From: UBA1731 sp964567665
GTDB lineage: Bacteria > Verrucomicrobiota > Kiritimatiellia > RFP12 > UBA1067
Direction: 5' to 3'
Length of the DNA stretch: 29,430 nt
NCBI GenBank assembly: GCA_964567665.1
Contig: CAZMNN010000029.1
Span: forward strand, 1-29,430
Shown piece by piece: positions 15,131 to 24,242 of this stretch (the stretch's first letter is position 1; each line of letters opens with the position of its first letter). The position numbers and the translations under genes are program-made. The notes under the pieces are model-generated. The model saw only the letters and a list, made by a program, of their open reading frames with translations, was not told where the DNA came from and searched no databases.

Positions 15131-17145
15131 ATGTCAGACAAGCGTTCCATATTCCTATCCGTAATCTGGGACAAGGCTCGTCCATTTGAGGCGGAAATAC
15201 GCACCGAGATTGCAAAGGACTTCAAGATACTTGCCGAAACGGAGGTGCTTTGGCCCCGCAAGTCGTTTATCGTAAAACTGGCGGATTTCTATGAACGGAG
15301 CGATTGGTTCTGCTGGTGGAACAAGGAGCGCAAATGCGGGTGCGGCATCTTCAAGGTGATTGTGTTTGAAGACGAGTCTCCGGAATGGGGGATGTCGGCG
15401 AATGCGTATGGACGCGAAATGATGATGGATCTGCGCGTCAACCGGATGAAGCGCATATGCCGCAGACTTACCGGACATCGCAACAGGTTTCATTCTTCAC
15501 TGAACGCCGAAGAGACTGAGCATGAATCAATGTCTCTTTTCGGCGTACCGATCGCCGATTGGCTTGAAGAGCGGGCAAGGTGGCGCATCCCGTCCGCAGA
15601 TGAGCTTGAGCGGCTTTTCCATTCAGGCGAACTTGAAAAGCTCGGCGAAGGTTCCCGCCGCATTTGCTACCGCATTCCCGGCACGGAGCTGTGCGTTAAG
15701 TGCTACCGTGATGAAGCGACTGCGCCCAATGCGTCCGTCGCGAAGGAAATCCGCGCATATCGGCATGACGGGAGGCGCAATGCCTGTTGTCAGGAACATC
15801 GCTACTACAATGAACTGAAAGCCAGATTGCCGCCTTATGTCTTCGCGGCTTTTCCGGAGGTTGTGGAGCGGATTTATCTTCCGTCCTGCGGTTGGGTTCT
15901 TGTGGAATCCATCATCCGGAATGCTGACGGGACGCCTTGCGAACCGTTTTCGCGCACATACCGTGCGGCGGATGCCGGAACAAAGGCGAAGCTGCTGAAG
16001 GAATTCTGGTTGCTTCTCGGCTCGTTTGTCGCGTATGCCGTCCGTTTCTACGACACGCAGAACATTGTCGTTCAGCATCTTGAAGACGGCATGTTCCGCC
16101 TTCGTGTAGTCGATTTTGAGCCAGTTGACCGCACCTTGATTCCGATTGATTCGTTTTGTCCGGCCATGGTGAGACACAAGGTTTTGCGCCGCGCCAAGCG
16201 ATACCTGGCCGAACACTGCGGCGTAAAGGCGCGATACAAGGGTTTGTCTCCAAGGCTGCGACGCGAATGGGATCGACTGATTGCGACAAAGGGTGCGGAA
16301 CTTGGGCTTACGGATTGCAGGGCATTCCTTGAACACAAGGTGGCGAGCGACATATTCTACAAAGCGCGGTACAGAGGGCGTCCATGCATAGTGAAGTGTT
16401 CGTCTCGTGCGCCATATTCGATTCGCAACGAATATGAAATGTTGAGGCGGATGTTTTCGTGCGATTCCGCCGTGTGTGCCGAGCCGTTGGCGCTATGGTG
16501 TTCCCCGGATGGCAAAAAGGCTTTTGTCGTAATCGAGTTTTTGCCGGGGCCAACACTGACGGAGATATGTCTCATTCCGCATTTAGCTGAACGGTACGCG
16601 GCTGTCGCCGCAGGTGATTTCGAGAGGATGGCGAAAGTGCTTCAGAGAACCGGAATCGTACATGGAGACATGTGGACGGCGGATAACTACCTCATGGGAA
16701 ATGACGGTCATTTACGCCTGACGGATTTCCAGTTTGCGGTAGACAGCAGTGTAGGTTGCCGAGATCCGTGGCTGATTTCCCATCCCAAATATCGTTTTGC
16801 CGTTCTTTCCTGTCGACTTGACGCGGACTGTGCAAACTGGAATGATGTCGAAGCTCTTTGCCATTATCTTCGTCGATTGCAGCCCACCACCGATACGGAG
16901 AATCCGTCGTTGCAGCGCCTTGAGGCGGTTGCCCGTTTGGCGAACTACCGGATATCTCTTTCATGGCACCACAAGTGGTTGCTTCGTGCGTATGCAGTCA
17001 GTCTGCTTGTGCAAAGTTTTGTTGCGCGGCATTATGCCGTACACAGCAAAGTAAACGCACTAAACAGGCGCTATGGCAGATTACAATCACTGCTGTCATC
17101 TAATGCGCAAAAAATAGATAATAAATCACAGAATATGAGTAAACT
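15131..17145 (+). CDS. Large protein with YrbL-like and LPS-kinase-like domains
   Basis: About 672 residues are readable before the poly-G tract; the true C-terminus is unknown because the frame runs into it. Residues 1-150 form an unrecognised domain rich in Trp and Arg (DWFCWWNKERKCGCG, FHSSLNAEETEHESM). Residues 165-360 resemble YrbL-type kinase-like proteins (LGEGSRRICYRIPGTELCVKCYRD, then EHRYYNELKARLP). Residues 375-560 are a second kinase-like domain with IVKCSS for the ATP lysine, HGDMWTADN (His511, Asp513) as catalytic loop and LTDFQFA (Asp532) for metal binding, as in lipopolysaccharide/Kdo kinases. It probably phosphorylates a sugar of the surface glycan. ATG 15131 has no clear ribosome site. 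It adjoins the island on its left side. Confidence 0.75.
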
Positions 17146-17330
17146 GGGGGGGGGGGGGGGGGGGGGGGGAAATAAGCCAATTAAACTTCGGTCGTGTGGG
17201 GGGGTGGGGGTGGGGTGAGTGGGGGTTAANNNNNNNNNNACACCAAAGAAAGAAGAAAGAGGCAAAAGTAGGGGGTCAGAGGGTGGTGTGTGGGGGGGGG
17301 GGGGTGGGAGGGGGGGCTGACATATGCCCA
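17146..17330. repeat. Poly-G and G-rich low-complexity tract flanking an assembly gap
   Basis: A run of 24 G (17146-17169) is followed by G-rich sequence with GTGGGG repeats to about 17227, ten N, then more G runs to about 17316. The flanks 17170-17193 and 17321-17345 resemble each other (both read roughly GCC-ATTAA-ACTTCG). This suggests they are noisy copies of one sequence rather than two sides of a true gap. Reading frames across it (17196 onward, and the GGGG-coding tail of the kinase) should not be trusted. Confidence 0.85.
17230..17239. other. Assembly gap of ten N
   Basis: Ten undetermined bases join two G-rich contig ends. The true length and content are unknown. Confidence 0.99.
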
Positions 17331-17387
17331 TTAACTTCGCCGAGGCTTGGCCATTGCTTATGTAGTATTGAGGATGGACATCCACAT

Positions 17388-18278
17388 GTGTCGGTGATAG
17401 TGCCTGTCTATAAAGTTGAAAAATATCTTAGACAGTGTGTGGATTCGATTTTGCGTCAATCCTTGTGTGCAATAGAGGTAATCATTGTCGATGACGGTTC
17501 TCCCGATGGTTGCCCTGCAATCTGTGACGAATATGCCTCTTGTGATTCTCGCGTAAAGGTTCTTCACAAGAAGAATGGAGGTCTTTCCTCCGCTCGCAAT
17601 GCAGGACTTGAACTGGCATCTGCACCTTACGTGATGTTCTGTGATGGCGATGATTATCTTTCGCCTTACGCCTGTGAAGAGTTGTATGCTGCCATTATGG
17701 AGAGCGATGCAGATGTGGCTTGCTGCAATGTTGAACTTCTTTGGGAGAATGAGTGCATAGTTGCGAAGAAATATCGTGAGAAACTGCAGCGTTATTTCTC
17801 CTTGCCGAAAAACGGTACACGAACGATAGGCAAATTCGAGTTCGCGCATCTTGCAGTGACGGCACCGGCAAAGCTCTTTAAAAGAATGATTTTGACAACT
17901 GAGTCGATCCGGTTCCCTGATGGATACTACCATGAAGACGAGGTTTTTCATCGGCTGTACATGAATGTTGCCAAACGAATTGTTTATGTTGACAAGAAGC
18001 TTTATGTCTATCGGCAGAGACCGTCCAGCATAATGACTTCAGCGGATGCCGATTTCAGGGTTAGACGCGACATGGATTATTTTCGCGGGTACGAAATTGT
18101 TGCGGAAAAACTTCTTGATAAGACTCGGCTTGCCGTTCTTCGGACAATGTGTGAGCGACGCTACAAAGGATTGGTGAAATCCTATTGTGAATCGCAACAG
18201 GCAGATGCGATTGGCGATGCGTTCAGACATGCCATGAAAGTTTTTGAATCACTTGAAAAAGGTCAAATTCATGAGTAG
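17388..18278 (+). CDS. Glycosyltransferase family 2
   Basis: This GT-A fold glycosyltransferase is about 296 residues from the first usable in-frame start, GTG 17388. Motifs are VSVIVPVYKVEKYLRQCVDS at the N-terminus, VIIVDDGSPDG for nucleotide binding, NGGLSSARNAGLELA, and DGDDYLSP with the metal-binding DxD-like residues. HEDEVFHRLYMN near 185 probably supplies the catalytic base. It would transfer a sugar from a nucleotide donor in the cytoplasm to the surface glycan. The start is unsure because the upstream sequence is low quality; a GAGGA lies at 17370-17374. The stop overlaps the next ATG by 8 bases. Base composition is visibly more AT-rich than the genes before 15 kb. Confidence 0.85.
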   Translation: MSVIVPVYKVEKYLRQCVDSILRQSLCAIEVIIVDDGSPDGCPAICDEYASCDSRVKVLHKKNGGLSSARNAGLELASAPYVMFCDGDDYLSPYACEELYAAIMESDADVACCNVELLWENECIVAKKYREKLQRYFSLPKNGTRTIGKFEFAHLAVTAPAKLFKRMILTTESIRFPDGYYHEDEVFHRLYMNVAKRIVYVDKKLYVYRQRPSSIMTSADADFRVRRDMDYFRGYEIVAEKLLDKTRLAVLRTMCERRYKGLVKSYCESQQADAIGDAFRHAMKVFESLEKGQIHE

Positions 18279-19363
18279 CAATCAAAATAAAAAGGTGCTC
18301 CTTTTCGGAATACCAATGTCGATCTGCAATCTCCGTTGTCAGTACTGCTATTTGGCGCAGCGCGAAGAATGTTATCAAGGCGTACAGCTATTCTCCCGAT
18401 GATTTTGCGAAGGCGTTTTCATTGGAACGCTTGGGTGGAAGGTGCTACATGAATTTCTGTGCCGATGGCGAGACATTGCTGACCAAAAACCTCGATCTGT
18501 ATGTCAAAGCTTTGGTCGAAGTTGGACACTATGCTGAAATTGTCACGAATATGACCATCACTCCAATGCTCGATAAGATTCTGTCTTGGGACAGAGAATT
18601 TCTGCAACGAGTGGAATTCAAGTGTTCATTTCACTATCTGGAGTTGAAGAAAAAAAAATTGTTAGATCTTTTTGCGAACAATGTGAAAAAGGCATGGGCG
18701 GCGGGTGCATCTGCCACTATTGAGATCACTCCCGATGACGATATGGTTCCCTTAATTGATGAGATTAAAGCATTTTCCACGGTGCATTTTGGGGCACTTC
18801 CGCATCTTTCAATCGCCCGTGATGACAAAACTTCAAACATCTCCTATTTGACCAGATTTTCCATGGAAGAATATGACAAGATATGGAGTTCGTTTGATTC
18901 CGGATTTTGGCAGTTCAAGAAGACTATTTTCGGGAAGAAGCAAAAAGGCTTTTGCTATGCCGGCTCATGGTCTGCGCATATCAACATGGCGACTGGGCGT
19001 GCAACATGTTGCTATGGACACATGGAACTTGGCGATGTTCTTGCCCATCCGGAACTGCCGTTCCCTTCGCGTCCGGTAGGCCGTTGTCCGATTGCACATT
19101 GCTACAATGGACACGCGCTGATGACACTGGGGCTTATTCCAAATGAGTATAGGGCGCGATATGGCGACATTCGTGACCGGGTGCGCGAGGATGGCACTCA
19201 TTGGCTCAACAGCAAACTGCATGACTTCTTCAATACAAAACTTGTCGATTCCAACATTGAGCTAACGGAACTGCAGAAGCGTATGGTTCTGCTCAAAAAC
19301 TGGTTTCATAAGCGTGGCAAGAAGTTGCGGCGTCATTTCATCAAGCACTCAACCACACGATGA
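18271..19363 (+). pseudogene. Radical SAM protein with SPASM-like tail, frameshifted
   Basis: ATG 18271 opens a frame with SICNLRCQYCYLAQRE, a complete CxxxCxxC radical SAM cluster motif, but it hits a stop at 18397-18399. The second frame continues seamlessly from about 18366 (NVIKAYSYSPDDFAKAFSLERLGG) to 19363. It has CADGETLL, VTNMTITPM and a C-terminal Cys-rich region (GFCYAGSWSAHIN, ATCCYGH, GRCPIAHCYNGH), typical of an auxiliary iron-sulfur cluster. One extra base, or two missing, around 18361-18375 explains the break. It could be a decayed gene, a sequencing error or a slippage site. Complete, it would be about 363 residues. The last codons overlap the next gene as ATGA, so the operon is otherwise intact. 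Confidence 0.75.
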
Positions 19364-20307
19364 GAATTGCACAAAAACTTACGTATCTTAGGAAAACCAT
19401 TGATGAGCGCGTTTTGCCGCTTATCAGTGCGGATTATGTTTTTTGGGGGCTTCCTTATTACGATAATCCCGGTGACACATTGATTTGGGAGGGGACTATT
19501 GAGATGCTTAAGAAATGTCCCCACAAATGTCTTGGAACTTTTGGATGCGGAAGGTGCAGACCTGTCCCGATTGAAAAAAAAATCGTGATTTTGGTTGCAG
19601 GCGGTGGATTCTTTGGAGATTTGTGGCGTTCTGGATGGGAGAATATAATGGATACAATCTCATGCTATCCGGATAATCCCATCATCATTCTTCCGCAATC
19701 TATCTGCTATGAAAAAGAAGATGCGCTCGTTCATGATGCAGAGATTTTCAAGACGCTTAAGAATCTGACAATTTGCGTTAGGGACAGGAAATCGCTTCAA
19801 TTTGCCATCAGGCAATTCGGTAACGATGTGCGGCTTGTGCCTGACATGGCTTTTTATGCTGATATAGGAAGATTTAAGCGATTCGAGAGGCCATCTAATG
19901 GTCGACGGCTTTATATTGTACGTCACGATAAGGAACGAAGCGAAAATGCAGAGGAGATTACTGGTGAGGACGTGGATTGCGGCGATTGGCCAATAATGAC
20001 AGACAATCGCCCACGATCCTTGAAGCGCATCAGCAAAATTGTCAAGTTCTTCAAGAAGCATGTGGCATTGTCATTGGGAGAGCGCATAGAATGTTTCCTT
20101 TACAGGTGCTTTGCCAAAGATATCGCTCTTAAGGGTGCCGTTGAATTTATAAGTGCCTATGATGAGGTGTATTCTACGCGATTGCATGGCGCGATACTTG
20201 CCGCCATGCTGGAGAAGAATGTCTTTGTTCTCGACAACAACTATGGTAAGTTGAGTGGATGTTTCAACGAGTGGCTCAATGATTGCGATAGCTGCACCGT
20301 GCTATAA
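19360..20307 (+). CDS. Polysaccharide pyruvyl transferase family protein
   Basis: This 315-residue protein of the CsaB/ExoV-type family transfers pyruvate from phosphoenolpyruvate to make a ketal on a sugar. Visible family features are NPGDTLIWEGT near 37, VAGGGFFGDLWRSGW near 78, ILPQSICY, CVRDRKSLQFA, VPDMAFYAD, and the C-terminal STRLHGAILAAML and DNNYGKLSG. The translational overlap ATGA with the radical SAM gene shows they are co-transcribed. The next gene is a degraded AAA-ATPase copy, so the operon started near 17.4 kb appears to end here. Confidence 0.85.
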   Translation: MRIAQKLTYLRKTIDERVLPLISADYVFWGLPYYDNPGDTLIWEGTIEMLKKCPHKCLGTFGCGRCRPVPIEKKIVILVAGGGFFGDLWRSGWENIMDTISCYPDNPIIILPQSICYEKEDALVHDAEIFKTLKNLTICVRDRKSLQFAIRQFGNDVRLVPDMAFYADIGRFKRFERPSNGRRLYIVRHDKERSENAEEITGEDVDCGDWPIMTDNRPRSLKRISKIVKFFKKHVALSLGERIECFLYRCFAKDIALKGAVEFISAYDEVYSTRLHGAILAAMLEKNVFVLDNNYGKLSGCFNEWLNDCDSCTVL

Positions 20308-20442
20308 CGCTTGCGCCGTCCTAAAACATAGCCGACACACATACCTTGTAAAAGCGCAATGCCGATACTTTTGCTGCATACGCTTTGGTATGGTAGACTT
20401 GCACACAGAGATGGTTGTTTGGGTAGGACATCATCGTTGTGG

Positions 20443-20448
20443 TATAAT
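20443..20448 (+). promoter_or_regulatory. Extended -10 of degraded AAA-ATPase gene
   Basis: GTGGTATAATTGCGGCATG contains TATAAT with extended TGG; TTGGGT (20419-20424) lies 18 bases upstream. The -10 ends 6 bases before ATG 20455, so a transcript would begin at or next to the ATG. No ribosome site precedes that ATG. It points toward the GT2/glycerophosphotransferase gene at 20763. Confidence 0.6.
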
Positions 20449-20454
20449 TGCGGC

Positions 20455-20713
20455 ATGGAAGAGATTGTGACAGACATCTATACGTTCGATGAGCTTCGCA
20501 GGAGCGGCTACACCTATATAGACAAGACTGACCGCATCCTGCCCCTCGTTGATCTTTCGCAAGGCAAGATGTTCTTTCGTTCCGTCGTGAAGATATGCGA
20601 AACGCAACACCGAGAAGTGCCGCGTTCTCGGCAGGCGCATCACACTCATTGGCGTTTCTTTTCCCACAAAGGAACGCGCCATAGCCGAATGGAAGACAAA
20701 GACATCGTGAAAT
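20455..20713 (+). pseudogene. Internally deleted AAA-ATPase/PD-(D/E)XK family gene
   Basis: The first 42 codons (MEEIVTDIYTFDELRRSGYT, then YIDKTDRILPLVD and GKMFF) match the N-terminus of the family. They align with the intact copy at 28608 (DFADLRRKGCIYVDKT ... SMFF). The sequence then jumps, just before where the Walker A motif RPRRFGKS should be. In another frame it reads NTEKCRVLGRRITLIGVSF and ERAIAEWKTKTS, ending at TGA 20711-20713, which looks like the family's C-terminal end. About 1.2-1.4 kb of a normal gene of roughly 520-570 codons is missing. It cannot encode a working ATPase. Identical 24-base blocks link it to the remnant at 25721-25744, and a near-identical one links it to that at 28277-28300. 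Confidence 0.75.
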
Positions 20714-20762
20714 GTCGCCATACCTGTCTGCGCATCCCTTCTGACAGGAGAAAGGCCACCGT

Positions 20763-22898
20763 ATGAATTCAACGGTTGCTGTCATTGTTCCGTTCTACAA
20801 TGCGGCAGATACGCTGCCTCGGCTTGTTGATGCGCTCAAGGCTCAGACGCATCCAGAGTTCATCGCCTACTTCGTGGATGACGGCTCAATCGATGGCGGC
20901 AGAGCCTATATTACCGACATTTCCGGCGAAGATTCGCGGTTCATGGTGCTGAACGGAAATCATTCAGGTCCAGGTTCTGCTCGCAACGTAGGATTGGAGC
21001 AAGCGGAGAGGCTTGGATGTGAATATGTCACTTTTGTCGATGCAGACGATATTCCGTTGCCGACGATGCTGGAGGAGGCACTTGCGGCGTTCGATGGTTT
21101 AGACGCTGATATCGTCCATTATCAATGGAATTCCGAGATCGGTGGCAATCCTCACAAGGATTCACTGAAGGGCGCCCCATCCATCTATGTCTGGAATAAG
21201 CTGTACAGGCTGTCGGCGATTGTCGGCATTCGATTTCTTGATGTCAAATTTGCAGAGGATCTTGCATTCTTTCTTGAGACGGAGATCAGGCATCCAAAAC
21301 GCATTGCTATCGACAAACCCCTGTATTGTCATGTCCGGCACCAGAATTCGCTTTGGGAAAATCGCAGTCCGGCGGATATTGCCCATGCAATGCGTACCGT
21401 CATCGAGCGACTTGACTTGGCGATGCGCACTTCGCACCCGGCACTAAGGCGACGGTGGCAGCGTTTCTATATGGTGAAACTGCTGAAGATTTGGAAAAAA
21501 AGCCTCGACAAGAATCTTCGAGAGGTTCGCAGCACCGCAATTATGGATTATGTTGACTTTGTGTCCAACATCCGTTTCCCTGGTTTTACGGCAATGAGGT
21601 TTCGTTTTAAGCATGCAGTGTTTGTTTTTGATCTTCGCATCAAATGGTGGTCAAAGAGCATTTCTCAAGGGCATGAAATGCGGTACGTTCGCAAAAACTA
21701 CGCAAATGTACATCGTAGAATAGCAGCATTGCCGACAGACCGTAAGATACGCATTTTTTTCCATGTTACGGAAGTGAGCAAATGGAAATGTCAGACTGTT
21801 TACGACCAGTTTAAGGCATCGGCAAAGTTTGAGCCATTTGTTTTGGTTGATCTTGCGAAACAGGAGTATTGCCTTGATGGACACACTCGAAATGCCGTCT
21901 ATGTGGAAAGGCGCAAGTGGTTCGCCGATAGAGGGATGGCTTTCGTAGATGGCTATGATATCTCACGTAGGGAAGAAAACGACATCAAGACATACTCTCC
22001 TGATGTGGTATTCTATCAGCAGCCATGGGGGATTCGTGATTCGATGTCGACACTTCGTGTCAGCCGATATGCATTGACGTGCTACGTTCCATATTATGTT
22101 TCCAATTATTCAAATCCGAATTTCGATTGCGACTCGGACTTCCATAAGACGTTGACATATTACATGGTGATGTCAAGTTCCTTTGCGGCGTCGTTTCAAA
22201 ACGCATTGCGTGGTGTCCCATATGTGTGCGAGTTTGTTCCTGTTGGGCATCCCGCTCTCGATACCTTGTTGCAACCTTCCGTATCCGTTGACAGAACGGA
22301 TAAGGTTGTCATATATGCGCCTCACTGGACTTTCCATATGCTGTCGCGCAGTACGCTATGTTGCTACGGTACGTTTGAATGGAGCGGGGAGGCCATTCTT
22401 GATTTTGCGGAGCGGCATCCAGAAATATGTTGGTGTTTTAAACCTCATCCGTTGTTGAGGGATTCTCTGGTTGAATATGGTTTTTACACCAATGCTCAAG
22501 CAGAAACATATTATTCGAGATGGAAAAGAATTGGTTCGGTGTGCATGGATGCCGATTATGCACCGATATTTCTCAGATCAGCGGCGATGATTACTGATTG
22601 CGGTTCGTTCTTGACAGAGTATTCAATGACGGGTAAACCCATTGTCCATCTTTTGTCTTCGCATAATTCGCTGCAACCGGTCGAATGCCTTAAGGAATTG
22701 TATGGCACCTTTTATGGTGTACACGATAATAAAGAACTCTTGAAAATCTTGGATACGGTGATTCTTCAAGGCATTGATGTCAATGCGAATGTTCGTAGGG
22801 AGGCCCTTAAACATGCAGGGCTTGCGGATGGCAGACCATCTTCCTGTAAAATCTTGTCGTTCCTTGAAGAAAAATTGGTTCAGCACAAAACGGCTTGA
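20763..22898 (+). CDS. Fused GT2 glycosyltransferase and CDP-glycerol glycerophosphotransferase-like protein
   Basis: This 711-residue bifunctional protein has a GT-A domain at residues 1-230: VAVIVPFYNAADTLPRLVDA, YFVDDGSIDGG, GPGSARNVGLEQA, VDADDIPLP. After a basic linker (about 240-320) comes a GT-B type domain of the TagB/TagF glycerophosphotransferase family. It has KIRIFFHVTEVSKWKCQTVY near 322, VFVPVGHPALD-like sequence, YAPHWTFH, CWCFKPHPLL near 560 and ADYAPIFLRSAAMITDCGSF near 595, with TEYSMTGKPIVHLL after it. It could add a sugar and then a glycerol-phosphate from CDP-glycerol, consistent with tagD at 26121. AGGAG (20746-20750) lies 12 bases before ATG 20763. Confidence 0.85.
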   Translation: MNSTVAVIVPFYNAADTLPRLVDALKAQTHPEFIAYFVDDGSIDGGRAYITDISGEDSRFMVLNGNHSGPGSARNVGLEQAERLGCEYVTFVDADDIPLPTMLEEALAAFDGLDADIVHYQWNSEIGGNPHKDSLKGAPSIYVWNKLYRLSAIVGIRFLDVKFAEDLAFFLETEIRHPKRIAIDKPLYCHVRHQNSLWENRSPADIAHAMRTVIERLDLAMRTSHPALRRRWQRFYMVKLLKIWKKSLDKNLREVRSTAIMDYVDFVSNIRFPGFTAMRFRFKHAVFVFDLRIKWWSKSISQGHEMRYVRKNYANVHRRIAALPTDRKIRIFFHVTEVSKWKCQTVYDQFKASAKFEPFVLVDLAKQEYCLDGHTRNAVYVERRKWFADRGMAFVDGYDISRREENDIKTYSPDVVFYQQPWGIRDSMSTLRVSRYALTCYVPYYVSNYSNPNFDCDSDFHKTLTYYMVMSSSFAASFQNALRGVPYVCEFVPVGHPALDTLLQPSVSVDRTDKVVIYAPHWTFHMLSRSTLCCYGTFEWSGEAILDFAERHPEICWCFKPHPLLRDSLVEYGFYTNAQAETYYSRWKRIGSVCMDADYAPIFLRSAAMITDCGSFLTEYSMTGKPIVHLLSSHNSLQPVECLKELYGTFYGVHDNKELLKILDTVILQGIDVNANVRREALKHAGLADGRPSSCKILSFLEEKLVQHKTA

Positions 22899-22915
22899 TA
22901 GATTGCGGAAGGGAT

Positions 22916-23467
22916 ATGTTTCTTGTTATTGTTAAACTGATTGCATGTTTAATTCCCGGGCATGCCCGGAGGGGGCGTGTTAGAGTGCAGTTGCGATCCT
23001 GGTATTATGGTCTGCGGCTTAGGCGCAAGGCAAAGGCGCTGGGGGAGGGACTGTATTGCGGCGGCCCGGTAGATGTATATTGTGACAACGTGTATCTTGG
23101 CGAGCACGTCTCATTCAATGGCGCATCACTCCTCGGACGAGGCAACATCCGTATCGGGGATTACTTCCATTCAGGTGGAGACCTTGTGATCATGACTGAA
23201 AGCCACAACTATGAGGGGAGTGCTGTACCATACGACAACACCTTCATCGTAAAAGATGTGGAAATAGCTGAATGCGTATGGATTGGATACGGCGTTACAA
23301 TCCTACCCGGCACAAGAATCGGGAAAGGGGCGATTGTTCAAGCGAGAGCGGTAGTGCATGGCGATGTCCCGCCCTATGCAATCGTTGGTGGAAATCCAGC
23401 CAAGGTATTTGCGTATCGTGACAAAGACCACTACGAGAAACTTGTGGCGGAGGAGAAATTTCATTGA
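22916..23467 (+). CDS. Hexapeptide-repeat acyltransferase, WbbJ-like
   Basis: This protein of about 183 residues has left-handed beta-helix hexapeptide repeats (YLGEHVSFNGASLLGRGNIR, then IAECVWIGYGVTILPG and TRIGKGAIVQARAVVHGDV). The signature AIVGGNPAKVF is typical of sugar O-acetyltransferases, with a His in ESHNYEG as likely catalytic residue. It would acetylate the surface glycan using acetyl-CoA. ATG 22916 is chosen because the result aligns with the paralogue at 25075; GGAAGG sits only 3 bases upstream. A TTG at 22895 overlapping the previous stop is the alternative. Confidence 0.85.
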   Translation: MFLVIVKLIACLIPGHARRGRVRVQLRSWYYGLRLRRKAKALGEGLYCGGPVDVYCDNVYLGEHVSFNGASLLGRGNIRIGDYFHSGGDLVIMTESHNYEGSAVPYDNTFIVKDVEIAECVWIGYGVTILPGTRIGKGAIVQARAVVHGDVPPYAIVGGNPAKVFAYRDKDHYEKLVAEEKFH

Positions 23468-23468
23468 C

Positions 23469-24233
23469 ATGAAGAAAGAATACGATTCCATAATCTCTCT
23501 CGGTGGTTTCTGCGGGGCGGCATCGCAGCTTCGCGCACGCGGATTGCGTCCGTGTTCATATCCTTTAGATTGGGTGTATATGGAAGGGGCGCAGTCCGTC
23601 GAGTGGCTTGTTTCGGCTTTTGCGACAGGTTTTTCCGATTTCGCTCGGCGTGAGAATCTTGTCCCCCTTGAACGTGAGGGCGTTGGTGGACTTGCTCCGT
23701 TCAAATACAAGGATGTCAAAAGCGGCTATTGTTTCATCCATCATTTCTGGAAGCCGATTGAAGACGATGCGGGATACGAAATGTTTGTGAATACGCTGAA
23801 CAGGCGGATTAAACGCATGATGTCGTGCTTCTCGCCAGGAAAGTCCGTGCTGATGGTTCTCGCCACGCCATTTTCGTTTGATGGTTCGATAGCCAAGAAC
23901 CTGCTTTTTGCTGTCCGGAAGATGTTTCCGGAAACGGAGATCGATTTGCACGTGATGCAATTCCGTGCCATGTTTGATTCGCCGTATGTCGAGAGTGAAA
24001 GATGGCCGGATGGATCGCCGTTCTCCGGAGGTCGGTATCGTCGTGTTAGCGGAGTCTACGATTTAAGCCGCACGTCTGCGGAATGGGCGTTTCTGGACGG
24101 CATTGCCTTAAAGGGCCGCACAATCCCCAAGCCACATGGCTTTACGAAACTGGTCATGAAATTGTGGAAACGGTTCTCGAAGCGGTTGCGCAACGAGGGG
24201 TATGGGGTTCTTGGCGTGAGGTTCAATCACTGA
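23469..24233 (+). CDS. DUF1796 family protein (putative papain-like cysteine peptidase)
   Basis: This 254-residue protein begins YDSIISLGGFCGAASQLRAR, then RPCSYPLDWVYM, a pattern of DUF1796, annotated as putative papain-like cysteine peptidase. Cys15 or Cys27 would be nucleophile candidates, and HHFWKP near 92 supplies histidines. Family members are frequent in capsule and lipopolysaccharide clusters; biochemical function is unproven. GGAGGAG (23449-23455) lies 13 bases before ATG 23469, within the end of the upstream gene, so expression is probably coupled. Confidence 0.78.
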   Translation: MKKEYDSIISLGGFCGAASQLRARGLRPCSYPLDWVYMEGAQSVEWLVSAFATGFSDFARRENLVPLEREGVGGLAPFKYKDVKSGYCFIHHFWKPIEDDAGYEMFVNTLNRRIKRMMSCFSPGKSVLMVLATPFSFDGSIAKNLLFAVRKMFPETEIDLHVMQFRAMFDSPYVESERWPDGSPFSGGRYRRVSGVYDLSRTSAEWAFLDGIALKGRTIPKPHGFTKLVMKLWKRFSKRLRNEGYGVLGVRFNH

Positions 24234-24242
24234 GGCGGGAAG

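Noticed and set aside
17146..17330. G-quadruplex regulatory element
   Set aside because: The G runs surround an N gap and look like a sequencing or assembly problem, so structure cannot be claimed.
17196..17387. Upstream extension of the GT2 frame across the N gap
   Set aside because: It consists of Gly-rich translation of G homopolymers and undetermined bases; not trustworthy coding sequence.
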